Positions 26,303-34,026 of a stretch of 64,000 nucleotides of DNA are shown in pieces. A program made the position numbers and the translations under genes. The notes under the pieces are model-generated. The model made no database searches, was not told the DNA's origin, and worked only from the letters and a program-made list of their open reading frames with translations. Origin of the DNA: Metabacillus dongyingensis (GTDB lineage: Bacteria; Bacillota; Bacilli; Bacillales; Bacillaceae); assembly GCF_019933155.2 (NCBI RefSeq), contig NZ_CP082944.1, positions 3,970,001 through 4,034,000 on the forward strand, read 5' to 3'. The first letter of the stretch is position 1; each line of letters begins with the position of its first letter.

Positions 26303-27120
26303 ATGTAGTCTAAACCCTTTCCGTTCACGCCAGTCATGCCTCTTTTTAAAACGAGAGTATCGTAAAAGAGATTCTTTTGTTCAACTTTTTCCTGATCCCA
26401 TTCCGCTGATAACGTGAAATCAAAAGGATAATTAAAGATGGACTTCAAGCCATTTCCATAGCGGATAATCACTTTTGCTCCTACTGGAATCAATGATTTT
26501 AGCTCTTCTAGAATCTCTGCCTTTTCCTGTACGAGAGAGGCTATAATGACATGCGTGGCATCTCTGAGAACAGGTACTTGGGAAACCGGATGCTGTGTAA
26601 AGGAGACAGCAGACTCGAGTCCTGTTATCACTGCAATGTTCTTCCCCATTTCAACTGCTTCAACATCGATATCCAGACATGTAATCTGAGCCCCTGTCTC
26701 CTTTGCGATTGTAAGTGCAGAAAGAGGAAAAGCTCCTGACCCTATAAAGACAACATTCGAGCACGCTGTAATCCCATAGCTGTCTAATTCCTTTTTAACT
26801 GATTCTGAAAGAGAAAGCAGATACTCTGATGCATCCATTTCTTGATTAGCCGTACAGGCAGACTGATATTTTTCCAGCGTACTGATGGCTTTTGCAGATG
26901 TTCCCCTGAGTATTTCAGAATATTTTCTGATATCTGGATCCTCTCCCCATAACCGCCACTCCGTGTCATTTTTTTCATCCATTACAAATTTTGAAAGATC
27001 ATCAAGCTTATCTGTGAGGAGCCGGAAACAATAGTCGCTTTCTTTTATGTAGTCAGAAAGCTCTGAAATTTCATGCTGCAGCATCTTAATGGAAAATAAA
27101 AACGCATACTTATCGCTCAA
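26299..27120 (-). CDS. cntL: Nicotianamine-synthase-like aminobutyrate transferase, CntL-like
   Basis: The 273-residue enzyme has a helical N-terminal domain and a Rossmann SAM-binding domain with VVFIGSGAFPLS (about 123-134) and an acidic CLDIDVEAVEMG strand end (148-159), as in nicotianamine synthases and CntL. CntL moves the aminobutyrate group of SAM onto histidine, the first committed step of opine metallophore synthesis. The TTG start has AAGGAGGG at 7 nt. A Zur box lies about 20 nt upstream. No histidine racemase (CntK) gene is adjacent, so L-histidine is the likely acceptor. Confidence 0.88.
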   Translation of the reverse strand: MSDKYAFLFSIKMLQHEISELSDYIKESDYCFRLLTDKLDDLSKFVMDEKNDTEWRLWGEDPDIRKYSEILRGTSAKAISTLEKYQSACTANQEMDASEYLLSLSESVKKELDSYGITACSNVVFIGSGAFPLSALTIAKETGAQITCLDIDVEAVEMGKNIAVITGLESAVSFTQHPVSQVPVLRDATHVIIASLVQEKAEILEELKSLIPVGAKVIIRYGNGLKSIFNYPFDFTLSAEWDQEKVEQKNLFYDTLVLKRGMTGVNGKGLDYI

Positions 27121-27137
27121 ATAATAACCCTCCTTAC

Positions 27138-27158
27138 AAATCGTAATTATTACGTTTT
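27138..27158 (-). promoter_or_regulatory. Zur box upstream of the cntL-cntM-exporter operon
   Basis: AAATCGTAATTATTACGTTTT matches the 21-bp Zur consensus at nearly every position and lies 18 nt before the TTG start. Confidence 0.9.
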
Positions 27159-27207
27159 GAAGTGTATCATTATCCGCTCTCTTCCGTCAATCAGGCAAAA
27201 ATACTCA

Positions 27208-27243
27208 AAAAAGCAGGCCTTCTGAATGAAGGCCTGCTTTTAC
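27208..27243. terminator. Terminator after luxS
   Basis: AAAAGCAGGCCTTC/GAAGGCCTGCTTTT perfect stem; on the minus strand it follows the luxS stop directly. Confidence 0.9.
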
Positions 27244-27253
27244 TTTATAGCGA

Positions 27254-27727
27254 TTAACCAAATACTTTTGCCAATTCTTTTTTATCCTGATCAAGCCAGA
27301 AGCGCATTAAACGCTTCGCTCCTTCTAAATCGTGCAGCTTTGCCTGTCCGCATTGCTTTTCGTTTGCAGCAGGAATTTCAGTAATCTCAATAGCATCTTT
27401 AAGCGTGTCATCTAAAAGATCAATGATTTCTTCCACTGTCGGCTCACCGCTTACGACAAGGTAATAGCCTGTCTGGCATCCCATAGGAGAAATGTCGATA
27501 ATATCAAAGTGATCGTATTTTTCTGAATGTGTGCGGATATTGAACGCCAGTAAATGCTCCAATGTGTGGATTACATCTGGTTTCATTGCCTGCTTGTTCG
27601 GCTGGCAAAAACGAATATCAAATTTATTCACAAGTCCATCGCTTCCTACTTTGTGTACGCCGCAATGTCTGACATATGGTGCCTTTACTGCATTATGATC
27701 CAGATCAAAACTTTCAACTGATGGCAT
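27254..27727 (-). CDS. luxS: S-ribosylhomocysteine lyase
   Basis: The 157-residue enzyme has the exact B. subtilis LuxS length and metal ligands: His54 and His58 in HTLEH, Cys126 in KQCGQAK, and the catalytic Cys84 in PMGCQTG. It cleaves S-ribosylhomocysteine to homocysteine and the AI-2 precursor DPD in the activated methyl cycle. The ATG at 27727 has AAGGAG at 8 nt. It is monocistronic. CntL-type enzymes release methylthioadenosine rather than S-adenosylhomocysteine, so a direct metabolic link with the neighbouring cluster is not obvious. Confidence 0.96.
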   Translation of the reverse strand: MPSVESFDLDHNAVKAPYVRHCGVHKVGSDGLVNKFDIRFCQPNKQAMKPDVIHTLEHLLAFNIRTHSEKYDHFDIIDISPMGCQTGYYLVVSGEPTVEEIIDLLDDTLKDAIEITEIPAANEKQCGQAKLHDLEGAKRLMRFWLDQDKKELAKVFG

Positions 27728-27870
27728 AAATACCACTCCTTAATAAGACTTCTTTATTCATCATACAATTAATTCCGATAAAATTCATCTATTTTGTCCG
27801 AATTAAATCTTCCAATTTTAACTTCTTCTCTTCTTGCAGTATACTTAAGGCATAAGAAGAGGTGACATAT

Positions 27871-28101
27871 ATGAAACAGCTATTAATTGCACTTATACGT
27901 TTTTACCAAAAATTCATTTCTCCGCTGAAGCCGCCATCCTGCCGGTTTTATCCGACATGTTCTCATTACGGTTTGGAATCAGTTAAGAGATTCGGCGCAC
28001 TTAAAGGCGGATATTTGACCTTTAAGCGGATCTTGAAGTGCCAGCCCTTTCATCCCGGAGGATTTGACCCTGTACCTGAAAAAAAGGATCACTCCAGGTA
28101 A
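27871..28101 (+). CDS. ytjA: Membrane protein insertion efficiency factor YidD
   Basis: The 76-residue YidD-family protein shows the conserved [11 protein letters not shown] and [15 protein letters not shown] blocks and ends [15 protein letters not shown]. YidD sits at the inner face of the membrane and assists YidC/Oxa1-mediated insertion. GAGGTG precedes the ATG at 27871. Its 3' end overlaps the convergent carbonic anhydrase gene by 13 nt. Confidence 0.93.
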   Translation: MKQLLIALIRFYQKFISPLKPPSCRFYPTCSHYGLESVKRFGALKGGYLTFKRILKCQPFHPGGFDPVPEKKDHSR

Positions 28102-28652
28102 CCGTCTGCTACAAGGTCCAATTTTCCCGTAGACGGGTCGATGATTAATCCATGTACAGGTACATCATTTGGAAGCAGTGGATGGTTGCGAATAACGCTC
28201 ACACTATGTTTTACACTTTCTTCAACGTTATCAAACCCTTTTAGCCATTCTTCTAAATGAAGGCCTGAATAATTCAGGGTGTCAATTTTATCCTGAGATA
28301 TTCCGCGTTTCATGGCTTTCTCAAGGAAAGAATCCGGATTAAGGCTGCTCATTCCGCAATCATAGTGGCCGACTACACATACTTCATCTGCCCCAAGTTC
28401 CATGACCGCTACCAGTATACTTCTCATGATGCTGCCGAAAGGATGAGCTACAATCGCACCGGCACTTTTCACAATTTTAACATCGCCATTTTTTATATTC
28501 ATAGCCTGAGGCAGCAATTCTACAAGCCGAGTATCCATACAGGATAAAATAACCATTTTTTTGTCAGGAAATTTGGTGGTCTGGAACTTTTCGTATTCGC
28601 GTTTTTCTACAAATTGGGTATTATGCTCAATAATCTCATCTAACAATCTCAT
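28089..28652 (-). CDS. ytiB: Beta-class carbonic anhydrase YtiB
   Basis: The 187-residue beta-class enzyme has the zinc site Cys38 with Asp40-Arg42 (SCMDTR) and His96-Cys99 (GHYDCGM). It interconverts CO2 and bicarbonate. Length and synteny match B. subtilis YtiB. AAGGAG lies 8 nt before the ATG at 28652; a TTG at 28658 is less likely. A Zur box between this gene and zagA (28740-28760) faces the divergent promoter region, so it might influence both genes, but it lies much nearer to zagA. Confidence 0.92.
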   Translation of the reverse strand: MRLLDEIIEHNTQFVEKREYEKFQTTKFPDKKMVILSCMDTRLVELLPQAMNIKNGDVKIVKSAGAIVAHPFGSIMRSILVAVMELGADEVCVVGHYDCGMSSLNPDSFLEKAMKRGISQDKIDTLNYSGLHLEEWLKGFDNVEESVKHSVSVIRNHPLLPNDVPVHGLIIDPSTGKLDLVADGYLE

Positions 28653-28739
28653 CTGCAATTCTCCTTATAAATCTTTTTTTTATTTAATATATCACAACAC
28701 TTGTTTTTTAGGTTAGTTTTGCTATATGATGTTTTTTGT

Positions 28740-28760
28740 AAATCGTAATCATTATTATTT
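28740..28760 (+). promoter_or_regulatory. Zur box upstream of zagA
   Basis: AAATCGTAATCATTATTATTT lies 24 nt before the zagA start and matches the Zur consensus except near the right end. Confidence 0.85.
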
Positions 28761-28783
28761 ATATGATACAGGAGGAATTTTTC

Positions 28784-29962
28784 ATGATAGACCAAATACC
28801 CGTTACCGTGCTGAGCGGATACTTAGGTGCAGGCAAGACAACTCTTTTAAAGCATATTCTTGAGAATAAAGAAGGCAGACGAATGGCTGTCATTGTAAAC
28901 GATATGAGCGAAATTAATATTGATGCAAGCTTAATTAAACAGAATCCCATCAGCAGGACCGAAGAAAAATTGGTTGAGATGCAAAATGGCTGCATTTGCT
29001 GTACCCTTCGCGAAGATTTAATGGTGGAAGTAGAGAGCCTTGTTAAGAATGGCGATATTGATTACATTGTGATCGAATCATCTGGCATCAGTGAGCCTGT
29101 GCCTGTAGCCCAAACATTTACGTATATTGATGAAGAAGTCGGCATTGATCTTTCGCAAACCTGCCGTTTGGACACAATGGTAACGGTTGTTGACGGCAAT
29201 CGCTTCTGGTTCGACTTTTCCTCAGGAGAAAATCTTCTTGACCGCAAGCATGGAACAGATGAAAACGACACTAGAGAAGTGATTGATTTGTTAATTGATC
29301 AAATTGAATTTGCCAATGTGCTTTTATTGAACAAAACCGACCTTTTAAACGAAGAAGATATAGATGAATTGTATGGGGTTCTCAGGAAACTGAATCCGGA
29401 TGCCAAGATCCTGAAAACAGCATTCAGCAATGTACCCTTATCAGAAATACTTAACACAAAGAGCTTTGATTTTGAAGAAGCAAGTCAGTCTGCGGGCTGG
29501 ATAAAAGAATTAAATGAAGAGCATACCCCTGAAACAGAAGAATATGGAATTTCTTCCTTTGTCTACAGAAGACAAAAGCCCTTTCACCCTGAGCGCTTTA
29601 TGAAATGGCTTGAAAATTGGCCTGCTGATGTTGTTCGGGCAAAAGGATTTTTCTGGATCGCCACTAGAAATGACACGACAGGGCTTCTTTCACAGGCTGG
29701 TACGTCCATCATGATTCAAGGTGCAGGAGAATGGGTTGCCTCTTACTCAGAAGAAGAACAAAAACAAACGTTGACAGAAGAACCTGAACTGCTTGAACGC
29801 TGGGATGATACATTTGGAGACCGCATGACTGAACTAGTTTTTATCGGAATTGATCTTTCAAAAGCTGAAGTAGAGACCTCTCTTGACGGCTGTCTTCTGA
29901 CGGATGAAGAAATGGCATCAGATTGGTCTGTATTAATAGATCCCCTGCCTGCCTTTTCATAA
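28784..29962 (+). CDS. zagA: Zinc metallochaperone GTPase ZagA (COG0523)
   Basis: The 392-residue G3E GTPase has Walker A GYLGAGKTT (12-20), the metal-binding CICC motif (Cys70, Cys72, Cys73) and the guanine-specificity motif NKTD, followed by the CobW C-terminal domain. B. subtilis ZagA (YciC) is Zur-regulated and delivers zinc to the GTP cyclohydrolase FolE during zinc starvation. AGGAGG precedes the ATG at 28784; the longer frame to 28763 includes the ribosome site. The upstream Zur box fits this role. Confidence 0.92.
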   Translation: MIDQIPVTVLSGYLGAGKTTLLKHILENKEGRRMAVIVNDMSEINIDASLIKQNPISRTEEKLVEMQNGCICCTLREDLMVEVESLVKNGDIDYIVIESSGISEPVPVAQTFTYIDEEVGIDLSQTCRLDTMVTVVDGNRFWFDFSSGENLLDRKHGTDENDTREVIDLLIDQIEFANVLLLNKTDLLNEEDIDELYGVLRKLNPDAKILKTAFSNVPLSEILNTKSFDFEEASQSAGWIKELNEEHTPETEEYGISSFVYRRQKPFHPERFMKWLENWPADVVRAKGFFWIATRNDTTGLLSQAGTSIMIQGAGEWVASYSEEEQKQTLTEEPELLERWDDTFGDRMTELVFIGIDLSKAEVETSLDGCLLTDEEMASDWSVLIDPLPAFS

Positions 29963-30009
29963 TTATTTGAATCCTTTTTCTTTTTTCGCTCTGAATTTTC
30001 CCGGTTCTC

Positions 30010-30030
30010 AAATCGTAAGTATTACGATAT
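30010..30030 (+). promoter_or_regulatory. Zur box upstream of the ZnuA-like gene
   Basis: AAATCGTAAGTATTACGATAT is a near-perfect Zur operator about 55 nt before the start. Confidence 0.9.
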
Positions 30031-30085
30031 AATGTGAAAGGACATATTGAAGTTAATTGAATACCACATATATAAGGAGTAAATG

Positions 30086-31123
30086 ATGAAAAAAACAGGA
30101 CTGACAATGGCACTTGCGCTAATGCTTGGAACAGCACTTGCAGGGTGTGCAGAGAACGATCAAAATACAAAGGATAACGGTGAAGAAAAGCTGAAGGTTT
30201 ATACAACCATCTTCCCTGTTCAGGACTTTACAAAGAAAATTGGCGGCGATGCTGTTGAAGTGGAAAGCATCTATCCTGCAAATGCAGATGCTCATACATT
30301 TGAACCATCTACAAAAGATATGGTTGCGATGGCAGAGGGAGACGCATTTATTTATTCAGGTGTTGGTTTAGAAGGCTTCGCAGAGAAAGCAACAGAAACC
30401 CTAAAGTCTGAAGAAGTGAAAATCATTAAAGCAGGTGATGGCATTGAGCTTGCTGATGCTTCCCATGATGAAGAAAATCATGAGGAGCATGCTAATGAGG
30501 AAAGCCATGATGAGCACACTGATGAAGAAGATCATGCCGAGCATGCAGATGAGGAAAGCGATCATGAGCACGCTGATGGTGATGCTCATGATCACGGAGA
30601 TAAGGATCCACATATTTGGCTGGATCCTGCCCTCTCCATTCAAATGGCTGAAAACATTAAAAATGGATTAATTGAAATTCAGCCAGAATCTAAAGATAAA
30701 TTTGAAAAGAATTTTGAAACACTAAAATCTGATCTTGAAAAATTGGATGCAGATTATAAAGAAACAATTGATGCCGCAGACAAAAAAGAAATTTTGGTAT
30801 CACATGCAGCTTACGGCTACTGGGAGGAGCGCTACGGCATTCAACAAATCAGCGTGCTCGGGTTATCGCCAACTCAGGAGCCGTCACAAAAGCAGCTTCA
30901 ATCCATTATTGAAACAGCAAAAGAACATCATATAAACTATATTATTTTTGAAAACAACGTAAACAGTAAAATCGCAGATATCGTAAAGACAGAAATTGGA
31001 GCGGAGAGCCTGACCCTGTCTAATCTTGAGTCAATCTCTGAAGAAGATGCGAAAAACAATGAGGACTACTTCAGTTTAATGGAACGAAATTTGGAAACTC
31101 TTAGAACAGCATTATCGAAGTAA
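30086..31123 (+). CDS. znuA: Zinc ABC transporter binding lipoprotein, ZnuA/AdcA-like
   Basis: The 345-residue lipoprotein has lipobox LAGC (Cys21), the cluster-A-I metal-binding fold with ligands His70 (DAHTFEP), His176 (DPHIWLD) and a later His (LVSHAAYG), and a disordered His/Asp/Glu-rich segment at about 127-170 that collects zinc. It feeds zinc to a ZnuBC channel. No permease or ATPase follows; a terminator closes the gene, so its partners must be encoded elsewhere. AAGGAG gives 6 nt spacing to the second ATG (30086). Confidence 0.9.
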   Translation: MKKTGLTMALALMLGTALAGCAENDQNTKDNGEEKLKVYTTIFPVQDFTKKIGGDAVEVESIYPANADAHTFEPSTKDMVAMAEGDAFIYSGVGLEGFAEKATETLKSEEVKIIKAGDGIELADASHDEENHEEHANEESHDEHTDEEDHAEHADEESDHEHADGDAHDHGDKDPHIWLDPALSIQMAENIKNGLIEIQPESKDKFEKNFETLKSDLEKLDADYKETIDAADKKEILVSHAAYGYWEERYGIQQISVLGLSPTQEPSQKQLQSIIETAKEHHINYIIFENNVNSKIADIVKTEIGAESLTLSNLESISEEDAKNNEDYFSLMERNLETLRTALSK

Positions 31124-31129
31124 AAAGAA

Positions 31130-31158
31130 CTGCCGGCCAAGTTTGGCCGGTAGTTTTT
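31130..31158. terminator. Bidirectional terminator after znuA
   Basis: CTGCCGGCCAA/TTGGCCGGTAG stem with short loop and T tail, between convergent genes. Confidence 0.88.
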
Positions 31159-31169
31159 ATATGGATATT

Positions 31170-32096
31170 TTACTGAAAAGACTGATGAAATGACGTTCTG
31201 ATCTCCTCAGTATTCAAATTTTGTCCAATCAAAATCAAGACCGTTTTCTCTGTATCTATTTTAGTATCGGAAAGAACGGCTTTTTTTGCAGCAAACTGCA
31301 TTTCCCGCGGATCGCTTTCTCCCTCAATGAGCAGATATCCTTTTGCACGGATCAGCCCATTTATTCCTTTCAGCCATGTTTCAAGCTTTTTCAGCCGAAC
31401 AGCTGGAAGGGCTGTTATTTTTACGGTTCCTATAGAATGATGATGATGATGATGCCCTGCTTCATCTGTCAGGTTTACAAGACTTTGCCTTTGCAGAGCA
31501 AGCTTTTCAAATGGAACATTCCCGTATGAGGATTCAAGTACTTCAACACCGGGTGAGATCACTTTTTCAATTTTATGTCTGACTTTTTCTTGTTCTTTTT
31601 CATTAACAATGTCTAGTTTATTAAGAATGATAAGATCTGATGAAATAATTTGTTCTTTTAAAAGAGACCGGATTTCCTTAGAGCTTGCAAACATGCTTTG
31701 ATAATCAAGGTAGTGGCTTGTATCAACCATTCCGATCATTGACATAAGTTTAAATTCCTCAATCAGTTCTGGAGACAGCAGGATATCTTTTATCTCTAAT
31801 GGATTTGCTACTCCCGTCCCCTCAATTAAAAGCACATCAACTTCTTCGCCTTCTAAAAAGCCTTTGAGTGTAGTTACGAGGTCATCCTGAATGGTGCAGC
31901 AAATGCATCCATTTAAAAGTTCATGGACGTTTTGATCCGCAAATAAATGCTTTTCAACATTTTCATCGCCAAGTTCATTTAAAATAATGCCGACATGTTT
32001 TCCTCTCTTTTTAAACTCATCGGCCATCTTGCCTAAGACTGTCGTTTTTCCGCTGCCTAAAAAACCGCTGATGGTATATACAGGTATTCTTTTCAT
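31170..32096 (-). CDS. Second COG0523 (CobW/G3E) metal-chaperone GTPase with His run
   Basis: The 308-residue GTPase has Walker A GFLGSGKTT (11-19), CICC (Cys64, Cys66, Cys67), NKLD and a run of six His residues (215-220) between the GTPase and C-terminal domains. It is shorter than ZagA and a different subfamily, so the client may differ. GGAGG precedes the ATG at 32096; the frame extending to 32228 overlaps rpmE2. It follows rpmE2 on the minus strand behind a terminator-like hairpin, so some Zur-controlled read-through is plausible. Confidence 0.87.
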   Translation of the reverse strand: MKRIPVYTISGFLGSGKTTVLGKMADEFKKRGKHVGIILNELGDENVEKHLFADQNVHELLNGCICCTIQDDLVTTLKGFLEGEEVDVLLIEGTGVANPLEIKDILLSPELIEEFKLMSMIGMVDTSHYLDYQSMFASSKEIRSLLKEQIISSDLIILNKLDIVNEKEQEKVRHKIEKVISPGVEVLESSYGNVPFEKLALQRQSLVNLTDEAGHHHHHHSIGTVKITALPAVRLKKLETWLKGINGLIRAKGYLLIEGESDPREMQFAAKKAVLSDTKIDTEKTVLILIGQNLNTEEIRTSFHQSFQ

Positions 32097-32140
32097 ATTC
32101 AAGCCTCCTCTAAATGTAAGAGTATCAAGTTTTGCAGTCA

Positions 32141-32178
32141 TAAAAAAGATGCCCGGGAACAATTTGTTCCCAGGCCCC
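32141..32178 (-). terminator. Terminator or attenuator between rpmE2 and the COG0523 gene
   Basis: On the minus strand CCTGGGAACAA/TTGTTCCCGGG pairs almost perfectly and is followed by CATCTTTTTT. It would end most rpmE2 transcripts. Confidence 0.75.
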
Positions 32179-32187
32179 TTTGATGGA

Positions 32188-32430
32188 TTACATATTGTAT
32201 TTTTTCTTAAAGCGCTCTGCGCGTCCATCCCGGTCTGCGAATTTTTGACGGCCTGTATAGAATGGATGCGTATCTGAGCTTACTTCTATTTTAATAAGAG
32301 GATAGGTATTGCCATCTTCCCATTCTGTTGTTTCGTTTGATTTCATTGTTGATCCGCTCAAGAATTTAAACCCGCTGTTTGTGTCCATATAAACAACTTT
32401 ATGATAATCCGGATGGATTCCTTGTTTCAT
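32188..32430 (-). CDS. rpmE2: Zinc-independent ribosomal protein L31 type B
   Basis: The 80-residue L31B ([20 protein letters not shown]) lacks the CxxC zinc motif of the housekeeping RpmE. Under zinc starvation it displaces the zinc-containing L31 from ribosomes and so frees zinc (established in B. subtilis for YtiA). AAGGGAG precedes the ATG with about 10 nt spacing, and a Zur box overlaps the region directly upstream of it. Confidence 0.95.
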   Translation of the reverse strand: MKQGIHPDYHKVVYMDTNSGFKFLSGSTMKSNETTEWEDGNTYPLIKIEVSSDTHPFYTGRQKFADRDGRAERFKKKYNM

Positions 32431-32446
32431 TGTAAAAGCACTCCCT

Positions 32447-32467
32447 TAATCGTAATTATTACGTTTT
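32447..32467 (-). promoter_or_regulatory. Zur box upstream of rpmE2
   Basis: TAATCGTAATTATTACGTTTT matches the Zur consensus closely and ends 16 nt before the rpmE2 start codon, close to its ribosome site. Confidence 0.9.
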
Positions 32468-32637
32468 ATATATTACATGGTTTGTCCTTGTTTGTCAATG
32501 TAAGTGAATTGCCTAAAATTCGGCTCTATAAGTAAACTTAGAAATAAATACGTCCCATTTTTACCGCATATTTCCTGAAATAATGAAGACAATAAGGGAA
32601 GATTATTACAACCTTGGGAAAGAAAGGCGGAAAAAAG

Positions 32638-33993
32638 ATGGATGATCTCGTATTAGCCAGATCCCTGTTCGGGACGACAATGGGCTTTCATATAATCTTT
32701 GCATCACTTGGTGTAGGTCTTCCTCTCATGATTCTGATTGCAGAGCTTCTTTTTCAAAAAACAAAGGATCATGATTATGCGGTCATGGCGAAAAGATGGA
32801 CAAAAGGTCAGGCGGTGCTCCTTGGTGTTGCCATTCCTACCGGGACGATCGCCGGTGTTCAGCTTGCTTTGTTATGGCCGGGCTTTATGGAGGTTATCGG
32901 ACGTGTAATGGCGCTGCCTTTTCAAATAGAAATCTATGCTTTCTTTGTGGAAGCCTTATTTATGTCCATTTATGTTTATGCCGCTGACAGAATCTCGCCG
33001 CGAATGAGAATTGTCAGTGTTTCTCTTGTCTTGTTCGGAGCTGCAGCCTCAGCGATCTTAATTACAAATGTTCATGCATTTGAAGGCACTCCAGCTGGTT
33101 TCAGGATTGAAAATGGGGAAATTGTTGATGTTGATCCATGGGCAGCCTTTTTCAATCCCAGCTTTATTGTCACAGCAGGACATGTTGTTGTTTCAGCGTT
33201 TATGACCGGCGCATTTGTTATTGCTTCTATTTCTGCTTATAAAATGCTGAGAAATTTAAAAAACGACCGCCTTTACCGTTTTCATCGAAAAGCTTTAATG
33301 ATGGGCCTTATTGTGGGGGGAATATTCTCATTTTTAACAGCATTGAACGGGCATGAATCAGCGCAGTTGCTCCATGAATATCAGCCCGAGAAGCTCGCTG
33401 CAGCCGAAGGATTATTTGAAACTCAAAGATATGCTCCTCTTTCAGTTGGGGGCTTTACCGACCGGGAAACACAAGAGGTTAAATGGGGCATTGAAATTCC
33501 GTGGGCACTGAGCTTTTTAGCGGACAACAGCTTTAAAACCGAGGTTATTGGATTGAATGACTTTCCTGAGGAATATTGGCCGCCGCTGTTTGTCCATACG
33601 CTCTTTAATGCAATGGTTGGAATCGGCAGTCTGCTGATTTTCCTCTCCCTTATCGGATTCTTCTGGTTCAAGATATTAAAGCGACCTCATTTTCCTAAAT
33701 GGATGCTTGTCTTATTTGTGCCTTCTGGGATCCTTTCCATGCTGGCAATTGAATTCGGCTGGATTTTTGCCTGCACAGGAAGACAGCCATGGGTCATTTA
33801 CCGTTTGCTGAAAACAGAGGATGTCGTGACAGCCTCTGGCCAAATTGGAACACTTTTTATTCTTTTCACATTGGTTTATGCGATATTAGGACTCGCTGTT
33901 ATTCTTGTTCTTGTCTATTACTTCAAACGAAATCCAGTTGAAAAAGAACTTGATAAGCCGGCGTCTGATGGGGATAGCGTCAGTGTTTATTAA
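32638..33993 (+). CDS. ythA: Cytochrome bd-type oxidase subunit I (YthA)
   Basis: The 451-residue membrane protein has about nine helices and CydA-family blocks: the N-terminal ARSLFGTTMGFHIIF with a heme-ligand His, LPFQIEIYAFFVEALFMS, and GWIFACTGRQPW, which contains the highly conserved GRQPW. It oxidises menaquinol and reduces O2. The short Q-loop resembles cyanide-insensitive-oxidase-type members such as B. subtilis YthA. AAAGGCGG precedes the ATG at 32638. It forms an operon with subunit II 33 nt downstream. Confidence 0.92.
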   Translation: MDDLVLARSLFGTTMGFHIIFASLGVGLPLMILIAELLFQKTKDHDYAVMAKRWTKGQAVLLGVAIPTGTIAGVQLALLWPGFMEVIGRVMALPFQIEIYAFFVEALFMSIYVYAADRISPRMRIVSVSLVLFGAAASAILITNVHAFEGTPAGFRIENGEIVDVDPWAAFFNPSFIVTAGHVVVSAFMTGAFVIASISAYKMLRNLKNDRLYRFHRKALMMGLIVGGIFSFLTALNGHESAQLLHEYQPEKLAAAEGLFETQRYAPLSVGGFTDRETQEVKWGIEIPWALSFLADNSFKTEVIGLNDFPEEYWPPLFVHTLFNAMVGIGSLLIFLSLIGFFWFKILKRPHFPKWMLVLFVPSGILSMLAIEFGWIFACTGRQPWVIYRLLKTEDVVTASGQIGTLFILFTLVYAILGLAVILVLVYYFKRNPVEKELDKPASDGDSVSVY

Positions 33994-34026
33994 AACGGCA
34001 TTTATGGATATGGAGGCGTTACCGAA

